Below the pieces are notes generated by a model, which worked only from the letters and a program-made list of their open reading frames with translations, was not told the origin of the DNA and did no database searches. A stretch of DNA of 49,707 nucleotides from NCBI GenBank assembly GCA_009695195.1, contig SIBJ01000022.1, positions 1-49,707 on the forward strand, written 5' to 3'. Each line of letters begins with the position of its first letter. Position 1 is the stretch's first letter. The translations under genes and the position numbers were made by a program. This DNA is from Pedosphaera sp. GTDB lineage: Bacteria > Verrucomicrobiota > Verrucomicrobiia > Limisphaerales > JADLHS01. Positions 17,089 through 23,837 of the stretch are shown piece by piece.

Positions 17089-17172
17089 GTAGCAGCCGAC
17101 GTGAGGAGGCTCTAACTTCCCTCGCGCGAACGCCGTCCACGAAAGTTTGAGCCTCCTTGCGTCGCCTGCTAC
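17089..17172. repeat. Left REP palindrome flanking the transposase
   Basis: GTAGCAGCCGACGTGAGGAG at 17089 onward pairs with CTCCTTGCGTCGCCTGCTAC ending at 17172, an imperfect palindrome. A similar, better-matched palindrome lies on the other side of the transposase gene (17765-17847). REP-associated transposases recognise such stem-loops. Confidence 0.8.
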
Positions 17173-17180
17173 AAATAGGC

Positions 17181-17762
17181 ATGGACGAACCGGACTGCAA
17201 TCGGGCGTTTTGTCTTCCACGTCTGCCACGCGAGTTTTACCAAGGCGATGCCGTGGTGCATTGGTCGCTTCCGATTTCGCAACGTCGGCGCGGCTGGCTG
17301 GAGGAGCGGTTTCACGCGGCGTTCCGCGAACTGATCCTGCATGCCGCCGCGCGCGAGGGCTTGTTCTGCCCGGCGTATTGCCTGATGCCGGACCATTTGC
17401 ATCTGGTTTGGATGGGGCTGCGTTTGGATTCCGATCAACTCAACGGCATGGCTTTTCTGCGGACGTATCTGGAACCGAAGCTTGCGACGCAGAGATTTCA
17501 GCATCAAGCGCACGATCACGTGCTCAAGGAAGAGGAGCGCCGTCGGAATGCGTTTGCCCGGGTGTGCAATTACATCCTGGAAAACCCGTTGCGGGCGGAG
17601 TTGGTGAAAGCCCCGGTCGAGTGGGCGTTCAGCGGCGCGGTGGTGCCGGGCTATCCGACGTTGCATCCGTTGCAGGACGATTTCTGGCCGAAGTTTTGGA
17701 AGCTTTACGCCAAGGCAAAGGCGCGAGACGCTGGGAATATCAAGCGGCCGCCCATCCGCTGA
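17181..17762 (+). mobile_element. REP-associated tyrosine transposase (RAYT, IS200/IS605-like Y1)
   Basis: The 193-residue protein from ATG 17181 has the HUH motif in YCLMPDHLHLVWMG and the catalytic Tyr in CNYILENPLRAELVK, both in the expected order. Y1 transposases of this family cut single-stranded REP hairpins. Here the gene is bracketed by two such palindromes (17089-17172 and 17765-17847), the arrangement expected of a RAYT with its cognate REPs. It lies between tyrS 3'-end copies A and B and is the only plus-strand gene in that array. The N-terminal eight residues upstream of Met 17181 are in the palindrome and unlikely to be coding. Confidence 0.9.
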
Positions 17763-17764
17763 CC

Positions 17765-17847
17765 GTAGCAGCCGACGTAAGGAGGCTCTAACTTTTCGGA
17801 CGGCTTTTCCGTAAAGAATTTTAGAGCCTCCTCACGTCGGCTGCTAC
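17765..17847. repeat. Right REP palindrome flanking the transposase
   Basis: GTAGCAGCCGACGTAAGGAG at the left end is inverted as CTCCTCACGTCGGCTGCTAC at 17828-17847, with a small inner hairpin between the arms. Its right end abuts tyrS copy B so closely that it supplies the stop codon of that copy's reading frame. Confidence 0.82.
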
Positions 17848-17978
17848 GAAGCGGTGACGACGACGTAATTCTTCTTCCCCTTCCGCAGCAGGACGTGTTT
17901 GCCGAACAGACAATCGTTCACCGTCACGGCGCGGGTGGCGCTGGGTTCGCGGACGTTGTTGAGGTTCACGCCGCCGCC
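17848..17978 (-). repeat. tyrS 3'-end copy B
   Basis: This encodes GGGVNLNNVREPSATRAVT and LFGKHVLLRKGKKNYVVVTA in an intact frame. The last Lys is replaced by Ser, and a TAG from the adjacent REP ends it. It is closest in sequence to copy A: both read CTTCTTCCCCTTCCGCAGCA on the plus strand where native tyrS differs. It separates the transposase from the RelE-like module. Confidence 0.88.
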
Positions 17979-17989
17979 TTGAACCTTGT

Positions 17990-18265
17990 TCACCTTTTGT
18001 AAATGTCGTGCGTGCCGATGGACACCGACCAAACCGTTTCTCCCTCCAGATAAAAGGCCGCTCGCAAATCTCCGGGAATTTCCACCGCGTAGATGGTGTG
18101 GCCGAAATGAGCGGAGAGACGGTGGATTTTGTGCGCCCGGAGGCGCGGATCGAAAGGGTTCTGCTTGAAAATCGAAAAGGCCCGGCGGGCCGTCTGCTGC
18201 TGCTCCCGCGAGAGCTTGCTCCAACTGCGCCAGAAGGATCTGGCCGCGCGGAAGCGATAGCTCAT
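17990..18265 (-). CDS. RelE/HigB-like mRNA interferase toxin
   Basis: The 91-residue basic protein (MSYRFRAARSFWRSWSKLSR, then QNPFDPRLRAHKIHRLSAH, IYAVEIPGDLRAAFYLEGET and SIGTHDIYKR) has the ParE/RelE fold signature, including the final GTHDIY segment typical of YoeB/RelE toxins. It overlaps the antitoxin gene by 4 bp. It should act on ribosome-bound mRNA when the antitoxin is lost. It lies in the tyrS array between copies B and C. Confidence 0.8.
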   Translation of the reverse strand: MSYRFRAARSFWRSWSKLSREQQQTARRAFSIFKQNPFDPRLRAHKIHRLSAHFGHTIYAVEIPGDLRAAFYLEGETVWSVSIGTHDIYKR

Positions 18266-18456
18266 TTGTCACCGGGATACGGCTCGTTCAGGGCCGTGTC
18301 CAAATCCACCACGCGCCCGGCGGCGATGTCCGCCATGCCTTGCTTGAATTCCTCGGGTATCCACGAGTCGTCGTTTTCCACGACGAACTTGGCGACTTTT
18401 GCGCGTTCGGTCGGCGACAGTTCTTTGAATTCTTCGATGACTTGCTGTGCGCTCAT
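18262..18456 (-). CDS. Antitoxin of RelE-like module
   Basis: The 64-residue acidic protein (MSAQQVIEEFKELSPTERAK, then WIPEEFKQGMADIAAGRVVD) starts at ATG 18456 and overlaps the toxin by 4 bp. The last part is the expected toxin-binding tail. Order, size and overlap match the pair at 3637-4103, but the sequences are different enough to be separate families. Confidence 0.75.
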   Translation of the reverse strand: MSAQQVIEEFKELSPTERAKVAKFVVENDDSWIPEEFKQGMADIAAGRVVDLDTALNEPYPGDK

Positions 18457-18495
18457 GGAGTTAATTATGCACTCAAGATTGTTTCGGGCAAGCGG

Positions 18496-18629
18496 TCACT
18501 TCGCCGTCACGACGACGTAATTCTTTTTCCCTTTGCGCAATAAAACGTGTTCACCGGCAGCAAATCGTTCGTCGTCACCGCGCGCGTGGCGCTGGGTTCG
18601 CGGACGTTGTTGAGGTTCACGCCGCCGCC
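18496..18629 (-). repeat. tyrS 3'-end copy C (degenerate)
   Basis: GGGVNLNNVREPSATRAVT is intact, but the following part carries a short deletion. The frame therefore breaks after NDLL, and the KHVLLRKGKKNYVVVTAK part is only recognisable at the nucleotide level. It is the most decayed of the three extra copies, although it is the nearest to tyrS. Confidence 0.85.
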
Positions 18630-18681
18630 AGCCGATTTGGAGTTTTGGTTCCGTCGAATTCCCGCTTGCTTCGCGCGTCGT

Positions 18682-19272
18682 TCAAGCCAGGCCCGCTTCC
18701 TGTCGGGCGCGGAGCAGCAAGTCCTTCACGCCCAGTTCTCCGGCCCAATGTTCCAGATAGTCCCGGTCCAAGGCGCCGGCCTGCACTTTGAGCACACCGA
18801 GCAGATCGCGCCACTGTCGGTCGGAGATTTCTCCACCCTTGCGGTACCAGTCGAGTTTGGCCAGCACCGTGTCCTCGGCGGTTGCGAAATACAACTCCGC
18901 GGGCGTGACCGCGCCGAGGGATTTCTTTTGGCGACGGGAAAACTGCGTCTCCCCGAAGGGACTACGCCAGTTCACAAACACGTCCACCTTGCTCATGGTT
19001 TCGAGGTGGATCAGGTTGAACGAACCTTGATTCTGGATCGCGGCGATGATGGCGGGCGGGTCCGCGTAGAATTCCCCGGCGAGGTTCTTCGCCAACGGTT
19101 CGGCGTGCCGGCTCAACAGACGCGCCACCAGATCGGCATCCACCGTCAGGCGCGGTTCGCCGAACAGGCTGCTGGCCACCGAACCACCGATGAGATAATC
19201 CACCCCCAGCGCGTCGAACGCCCGCACCACGCGGACAATGGCGGCCAGCAATTCCGTCTCGCCCTCATTCAT
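18682..19272 (-). CDS. Nucleotidyltransferase, AbiEii/MenT-type toxin-like
   Basis: The 196-residue protein from ATG 19272 has a nucleotidyltransferase core: GVDYLIGGSVASSLFGEPRL then TVDADLV (the GGS and DxD elements), KVDVFV and the helical EDTVLAKLDWYRKGGE and DRQWRDLLGVLKVQ. This resembles nucleotidyltransferases paired with a small upstream gene in putative type IV-like toxin-antitoxin modules. It overlaps its partner by 8 bp. The frame is open upstream to 19524, but the upstream portion is the partner gene in another frame. Confidence 0.8.
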   Translation of the reverse strand: MNEGETELLAAIVRVVRAFDALGVDYLIGGSVASSLFGEPRLTVDADLVARLLSRHAEPLAKNLAGEFYADPPAIIAAIQNQGSFNLIHLETMSKVDVFVNWRSPFGETQFSRRQKKSLGAVTPAELYFATAEDTVLAKLDWYRKGGEISDRQWRDLLGVLKVQAGALDRDYLEHWAGELGVKDLLLRARQEAGLA

Positions 19273-19519
19273 GATCGGGCAACGGGCCGTAGGCCCTGGC
19301 AGCCAGTTCGGGGCCGAGCCACAAGTCGGCCAGGCGACGCTTGAGACGCGCCGCCGACTCGTTGGGATGGCGTTCCCGCAAGCCGGCGAACGCAAGGAGG
19401 CGACCCGTGCGGTTGGCACTGAGCACCATCCCGAGTTTTCGCGCGGGTGAAGCGTCGCGGAGCAGTTCCAGCAGCACGCGTTCGGCCTCGGGGTGCGTAT
19501 CTTCAGCCAACGTTCGCAT
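19265..19519 (-). CDS. Small partner protein of the nucleotidyltransferase module
   Basis: The 84-residue protein (ERVLLELLRDASPARKLGMV, then RTGRLLAFAGLRERHP and RLKRRLADLWLGPELAARAY) belongs to a helical family commonly found directly upstream of such nucleotidyltransferases. It probably serves as the antitoxin or accessory subunit, which is inference from gene order. It starts 50 bp downstream of the tyrS stop and overlaps the next gene by 8 bp. Confidence 0.72.
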   Translation of the reverse strand: MRTLAEDTHPEAERVLLELLRDASPARKLGMVLSANRTGRLLAFAGLRERHPNESAARLKRRLADLWLGPELAARAYGPLPDHE

Positions 19520-19568
19520 GGCAATAGTTTACCCCGATTGGGTGGCTTTTCATTCCAAAAGTCTGCCG

Positions 19569-20846
19569 TTACTTCGCCGTCACGACGACGTAATTCTTTT
19601 TGCCTTTGCGGAGCAGGACGTGTTTGCCGAAAAGCAAATCGTTCATCGTCACGGCGCGGGTGGCGCTGGGTTCGCGGACGTTGTTGAGGTTCACGCCGCC
19701 GCCTTCGATGTCTTTTCGGGCCTGGCCTTTGGAGGGGCAGAGGCCGGAGTGGACGAGCAATTCCACGAGCGGAATTCCCGCGCCTTCGAGCTTCGCCTTC
19801 CCGATTTCCTTTGTCGGCACTTCGCCAACGACTTCGTTGAAGGTGCTTTCTGAAACACTCTCGAAATTGCTGCTGAACAGGATCAAACTGGCGCTCATCG
19901 CCTCCTGCGTGGCTGCTTCGCCGTGGATCAAGTTAGTCACTTCTCTCGCCAATGCTGTGTGCGCCTCGCGGGCGGCGGGATTTGCGACGTGCTTCGATTC
20001 CAGCGCCGTGACTGCTTCCTGCGAGAGGAATGTGAAGAATTTCAGGTAGCGGATCACGTCGCGGTCGTCGGTGTTGATCCAGAACTGGTAGAAGCGGTAG
20101 ACGCTGGTGCGTTTCGGGTCGAGCCAGATGGCGCCGGCTTCGGTCTTGCCGAACTTCGTGCCGTCGGCGTTGGTGATGAGCGGGAGGGTGAGGCCGAAAA
20201 CGCGTTTACCGAGTTTCTTGCGCGTGAGTTCGATGCCGGCGGTGATGTTACCCCATTGGTCGCTGCCGCCGATTTGCAGTTCGCAGTGGTGGTCGCGCGC
20301 CAGCACGTAAAAGTCGAAAGCTTGTAGCAGCATGTAGCTGAATTCGGTGTAGCTGATGCCGGCTTCGCGGTCTTCCATGCGCGCGCGGACGCTTTCCTTG
20401 GCGACCATCTGGTTGACGGAAAAATGTTTCCCGATGTCGCGCAGGAAATCGAGATACGAAACGTCCGCCGTCCACGAGGCGTTGTCCACGAGCCGCGCCG
20501 GATTTTGTTTCGTGTCGAAATCGAGGAGGCGCGCGAGTTGTTGCCGCACGCTGGCGATATTGCGGTCGAGGACTTCCTTCGTGAGAAGCTGGCGTTCGGC
20601 CGATTTGCCGCTGGGATCGCCGATGCTGCCGGTCGCGCCACCCGCCAGCGCGATGGGGTGGTGGCCGAGCAATTGAAATCGCCGCAGTCCGAGCAGCGGA
20701 ACGAGATTGCCGACGTGCAGGCTGTCCGCAGTGGGATCGAAGCCGCAGTAGAGCGTCGTGGGCGCGGCGAGGCGTTTGGTCAGTTCCACCGTGTCCGTGC
20801 AATCCGCCACCAGGCCGCGCCAGTTCAATTCATCCAGAATGCTCAC
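19569..20846 (-). CDS. tyrS: Tyrosyl-tRNA synthetase
   Basis: The 425-residue enzyme from GTG 20846 (SILDELNWRGLVADCTD...) charges tRNA-Tyr. The class I signature is PTADSLHVGN (HIGH-like), followed by DFYVLARDHHCELQIGGSDQ, and the KMSKS-equivalent is TKFGKTEAG. The C-terminus is an S4-like RNA-binding domain ending in KHVLLRKGKKNYVVVTAK. The frame is open upstream to 21119, but those residues lack family similarity. The last ~130 bp recur three times downstream (18496, 17848 and 16952), each bounded by an inserted gene module. Confidence 0.95.
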   Translation of the reverse strand: MSILDELNWRGLVADCTDTVELTKRLAAPTTLYCGFDPTADSLHVGNLVPLLGLRRFQLLGHHPIALAGGATGSIGDPSGKSAERQLLTKEVLDRNIASVRQQLARLLDFDTKQNPARLVDNASWTADVSYLDFLRDIGKHFSVNQMVAKESVRARMEDREAGISYTEFSYMLLQAFDFYVLARDHHCELQIGGSDQWGNITAGIELTRKKLGKRVFGLTLPLITNADGTKFGKTEAGAIWLDPKRTSVYRFYQFWINTDDRDVIRYLKFFTFLSQEAVTALESKHVANPAAREAHTALAREVTNLIHGEAATQEAMSASLILFSSNFESVSESTFNEVVGEVPTKEIGKAKLEGAGIPLVELLVHSGLCPSKGQARKDIEGGGVNLNNVREPSATRAVTMNDLLFGKHVLLRKGKKNYVVVTAK

Positions 20847-20897
20847 GCGCGAAAGGTAGTTAGCCGATGGCTGATAGCCAATAGCAGATTGCGCTTT

Positions 20898-21390
20898 GCG
20901 CGCGAACGCCCGTTCGTACCTACGGGAATTTTCGCGCTCGGTTATCTCGTCGTGTGGACAGGATTCAGCGCCGTGGTGGCGGGCGCGCAATGGTTGCTCC
21001 ACGGCGCCGCGTTGTTCTCGCCACTGATGACGAGCAAGAGTCCACTGCTCGCCGGCGCGCTGCTTATCGCCGCGGGAATTTTCCAATGGACACCGCTGAA
21101 AAATTCCTGCCTGACGCATTGCCGTTCACCGCTGAGTTTCCTGATGACCGACTGGCGCGAGGGCAACGGCGGCGCGTTCGTGATGGGCGTGAAGCACGGC
21201 GCGTTTTGCGCGGGCTGCTGCTGGTTTCTCATGGCGCTGCTGTTCGTGGCGGGCGTGATGAACGTGTGGTGGATCGCGGCCATCACCATTTTGGTGTTGC
21301 TCGAGAAGGTGGTGTCGCGCGGATTGTGGGTCGGCCGTATCGCGGGTGTGGTGTTTCTCGGTTGGGGAATCTGGGTTTTGGCGGCGGGTC
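20898..21390 (+). pseudogene. 5'-truncated DUF2182 membrane protein
   Basis: The frame reads VPTGIFALGYLVVWTGFSAV, then LTHCRSPLSFLMTDW, GGAFVMGVKHGAFCAGCCW and ALLFVAGVMNVWWIAAITIL. This is the membrane-spanning core of the DUF2182 family, whose full members start about 80-100 residues earlier. Sequence before about 20898 is the tyrS leader, so the 5' end is missing, and no start codon lies before the conserved part. The 3' end runs without its own stop into the MITE-like element at 21391. It appears to be a remnant cut on both sides. Confidence 0.75.
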
Positions 21391-21588
21391 GGGTGCGATT
21401 AAAGGCGGGTGAGGGTGAGCGGGTGCTGGCGGTATTTTTGGACTGCGGTGGCAAGTCGGACGCGACACCGCTTTCGAGCGCACGGGGCGGGTGGCTCATT
21501 GCCATGGCCGTCGTCGGTGCCAAAGCGGTGTCGCGTCCGACTTGCCACCGCAGTCCATAATGCCCTCACCCGTTCTTAATCACACCCC
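21391..21588. mobile_element. MITE-like element, copy 1
   Basis: This 198-bp palindromic element begins GGGTGCGATTAAAGGCGGGT and ends AATCACACCCC, with internal arms containing CTGCGGTGGCAAGTCGGACG and its inverse. An inverted copy is at 23562-23759, and a fragment of the same end is at 49559-49584. It has no coding capacity of its own, although the upstream DUF2182 frame reads through it. Confidence 0.8.
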
Positions 21589-21713
21589 GGCGGGTCGGTG
21601 AGCGGGGAAAAACCTTGCGCGGCCCGCGCCGGCAGACTAATTTCCGCACCGCTTCGCCTCGGTGCTTCGCCGGATTGAATCCACGGGAGAGGATCGAATC
21701 GTCGGCGATTTGT

Positions 21714-21788
21714 GGGTTGGTAGCTCAGTTGGTAGAGCAGCCCCGATCCGATCGGGGTTGGTCCGGGGTTCGAGTCCCCGCAATGGCA
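21714..21788 (+). pseudogene. Chimeric tRNA-like sequence (anticodon arm CCG)
   Basis: The D-arm GCTCAGTTGGTAGAGC, the anticodon stem CCCCG/CGGGG with loop ATCCGAT (anticodon CCG, would be Arg) and the T-arm CCGGGGTTCGAGTCCCCG are all tRNA-like. However, the 5' acceptor strand GGGTTGG is that of the tRNA-Lys 80 bp downstream and does not pair with the 3' strand CAATGGC. That 3' strand would pair perfectly with GCCATTG. No CCA follows. It looks like a recombinant between two tRNA genes and is probably not functional. Confidence 0.65.
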
Positions 21789-21799
21789 GTTATGATTTT

Positions 21800-21875
21800 G
21801 GGTTGGTAGCTCAGTTGGTAGAGCAGTGCCCTTTTAAGGCATTGGTCCGGGGTTCGAGTCCCCGCCAACCCACCA
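21800..21875 (+). tRNA. tRNA-Lys (anticodon TTT)
   Basis: A complete 76-nt cloverleaf: acceptor GGGTTGG/CCAACCC, D-arm GCTC...GAGC, anticodon stem GTGCC/GGCAT with loop CTTTTAA (TTT), T-arm CCGGG..., discriminator A and an encoded CCA. All stems pair. It shares its 5' half with the chimeric sequence just upstream. Confidence 0.95.
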
Positions 21876-21890
21876 TTTTCGCGGAGCCAG

Positions 21891-22148
21891 ATGCCGTTCG
21901 TTTACATCCTGCGCGGGGCCTCGGGCCGGCATTACATCGGCTCGACGAACGATCTGGCCCGACGCTTGGAGGAACACCGGCGCGGTGGAACGCACACGAC
22001 CAGCCGGCTGGGAGGTGATCTGTCACTCGTTGCGTCGCGGGAATTACCATCGCTGGCGGAAGCTCGTGAAATAGAAAGAAGTTTGAAACGGAAAAAGAAT
22101 CCGAAACTTGCGATCGCGTTATTGAAAAGCCCGACCGTGTCATCCTGA
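21891..22148 (+). CDS. GIY-YIG nuclease family protein
   Basis: The 85-residue protein has FVYILRGASGRHYIGSTND (VYIL ... HYIGST, the GIY-YIG pair), ARRLEEHRRGG with the conserved Arg, and the catalytic Glu region EAREIERSLKR. This is the stand-alone, UPF0213/YhbQ-like form, implicated in DNA processing, with no extra DNA-binding domain. It begins 16 bp after the tRNA-Lys gene and is probably co-transcribed with it or uses the same upstream region. Such genes are frequent among tRNA-linked accessory elements. Confidence 0.85.
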   Translation: MPFVYILRGASGRHYIGSTNDLARRLEEHRRGGTHTTSRLGGDLSLVASRELPSLAEAREIERSLKRKKNPKLAIALLKSPTVSS

Positions 22149-22150
22149 TT

Positions 22151-22675
22151 GTGCATACACTCGCAGACATCGCCACCGCGCTGAATCGCTCGCCGCAATT
22201 CCTCCGCGGCGTGCAGGCGCGCTTCGAGCTGCCGGCCTTCGAAGGCGCGGGCTATTCCTCCGCTTACTTCGCATTGCTGCGCACCATCGTTTATCTCCGC
22301 GCGTTGAACATCACCGACGAATCCCTTCGCGAGTTGTGGCACATCGAGAAAAAACTTCTCCAACTCCTCCACGCGGACTCGACCGGTTCGCCGACGTGGT
22401 TTCTGGATTCGTGCGGCGCGACGGCGCATCCGAAACGCCGGCTGCTGCTCACGCATTACGATCTCGGTGTGGAAGTGCCGGCGAAGGCATTGCAGCTTGG
22501 CTTGAACTTCGCGGAGGATTCGCTCCCGGAATTGTTCGCCGGCGCGGACATGGGCGCGGATGCGTTGCGCGTGCTGGGCGATTACCTGAAACTTTACAGC
22601 CGCATCCGCGCCGATCTCAGCGCGCAAGACCCGTTGCTGCGTGAAGCGATGCAGTGGGCGACGCATCTGCCGTGA
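22151..22675 (+). CDS. MerR-like helix-turn-helix protein
   Basis: The 174-residue protein starts at GTG 22151, 2 bp after the GIY-YIG stop. The N-terminal ~70 residues (TLADIATALNRSPQFLRGVQ, then LRTIVYLRALNITDESLREL) look like a MerR-type winged helix, but the DNA-recognition helix is modified. The C-terminal ~100 residues, including DLGVEVPAKALQLGLNF, match nothing I recognise. Function is unknown; a regulatory or tRNA-linked accessory role is possible. It is convergent with the M48 protease gene. Confidence 0.65.
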   Translation: MHTLADIATALNRSPQFLRGVQARFELPAFEGAGYSSAYFALLRTIVYLRALNITDESLRELWHIEKKLLQLLHADSTGSPTWFLDSCGATAHPKRRLLLTHYDLGVEVPAKALQLGLNFAEDSLPELFAGADMGADALRVLGDYLKLYSRIRADLSAQDPLLREAMQWATHLP

Positions 22676-22690
22676 AGCGCGGCGGGAAAT

Positions 22691-23494
22691 TTATTTCGCC
22701 GGTCGGAATTCTGCCTTCGCCCGCGGCAGCAATTCCTGCAAATGTTTCACGCGCGCCGCATCGGTGGGATGCGTGCGCAGGAACGCCGGCTGTGCCGCGC
22801 CCTGCTGCTGGTTGAACGCGCCGAACCGCTGCCAGAATTGCACCGCCGCCTCCGGCTCGTAACCCGCGCGCGCCATGTAGATCAGCCCGATCTCGTCCGC
22901 CTCGGCCTCCTGCTTTCGGCTGTGTGGCAACTCGACGCCGACTTGCGAGGTCACGCCGTAAGCCACCGAGGCGACCGCGCGCCAGCGCGGGTCCGAATTC
23001 GCCAGCGAAGAATCGAGCAGTTGCCCGCCGGCCTGCATCAACATCACCTCGCTCATCCGCTCGCCGCCGTGCCGCGCGACGGCGTGGGCGATCTCGTGTC
23101 CGAGCACGGTGGCGAGGCCCGCTTCGTCCTTAGAGATTGGCAGCAGGCCGGTGTAAACGCCCACCTTGCCACCGGGCAGACAGAACGCATTCGCCTCCTT
23201 GCTCTCGAACACGACGAATTCCCATTTTGCGTCCGGCATATCGGCGCCGGCCACCGCCGCGATGCGCTGGCCGACTTTCTGCACGAGCGCGTTCGCGTTC
23301 ACGTCCTTGCTGATGGCCGCCTGCTTTTTCAATTCCGTGAAACTCGTCAGTCCGAGCTGCATTTCCTGGCCGGTGGACATCAGGTTGAACTGCGAGCGAC
23401 CCGTGACGGGAACGGTGTTGCAACCGGCCAACCCGACCGCCGCCACCACCGTGACCGCGAACAACCAAAACCTGCGAAGCAATTTCATTTTCAT
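22691..23494 (-). CDS. M48-family metalloprotease lipoprotein (LoiP/BepA-like)
   Basis: The 267-residue protein from ATG 23494 has a lipoprotein signal peptide with lipobox LAGC (22-25). A good Shine-Dalgarno sequence (AAGGAA, eight bases upstream) marks the start, and a TTG further upstream at 23608 is unlikely. The zinc motif is HEIAH (133-137), with the third ligand in EAEADEIGL. Family members such as LoiP and BepA are envelope quality-control proteases. The ending LLPRAKAEFRPAK has no TPR domain, so it is the short form. The 5' region is followed by the inverted MITE-like copy 2. Confidence 0.9.
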   Translation of the reverse strand: MKMKLLRRFWLFAVTVVAAVGLAGCNTVPVTGRSQFNLMSTGQEMQLGLTSFTELKKQAAISKDVNANALVQKVGQRIAAVAGADMPDAKWEFVVFESKEANAFCLPGGKVGVYTGLLPISKDEAGLATVLGHEIAHAVARHGGERMSEVMLMQAGGQLLDSSLANSDPRWRAVASVAYGVTSQVGVELPHSRKQEAEADEIGLIYMARAGYEPEAAVQFWQRFGAFNQQQGAAQPAFLRTHPTDAARVKHLQELLPRAKAEFRPAK

Positions 23495-23837
23495 AACTCG
23501 ATTCCTTTCCGGCTCACAGCCAAGCAAATTTTCGCGACATTGCAACCCCAGTCTTGCACCCGGGGTGTGATTAAAAACGGGTGAGGGCATTATGGACTGC
23601 GGTGGCAAGTCGGACGCGACACCGCTTTGGCCCCGACGACGGCGAGGGCAATGAGCAACCCGCCCCGTTCGCTCGAAAGCGGTGTCGCGTCCGACTTGCC
23701 ACCGCAGTCCAAAAATACCGCCAGCACCCTCTCACCCGCACCCGCCTTTAATCGCACCCTTGCACCCGTCCGAAGCGGAGTTTTGCTTGTGCCCGTTCGC
23801 CGTTCGTCTATAACGCCGCAAAGCCAGTCCATACGTT
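23495..23837. other. Divergent intergenic region containing MITE copy 2
   Basis: These 343 bp lie between the M48 protease and the dicarboxylate symporter. Apart from the MITE-like element (23562-23759) I see no gene or RNA. Either promoter would have to sit in the ~75 bp on each side of the element. Confidence 0.6.
23562..23759. mobile_element. MITE-like element, copy 2 (inverted)
   Basis: It begins GGGGTGTGATTAAAAACGGG and ends CCTTTAATCGCACCC, the inverse of copy 1. Internal arms carry the same CTGCGGTGGCAAGTCGGACG block twice in opposite orientation. The two copies bracket the tRNA-Lys, GIY-YIG, MerR-like and M48 genes and could recombine to invert them. Confidence 0.8.

Larger units (their letters stand above)
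16539..17180. other. Repeat-filled region without a gene
   Basis: Between the STAND gene and the transposase I see no protein gene. The stretch consists of a short tail, the 242-bp element with 18-bp terminal inverted repeats (16667-16908), the outermost tyrS 3'-end copy (16952-17083) and the left REP palindrome (17089-17172). Confidence 0.7.
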
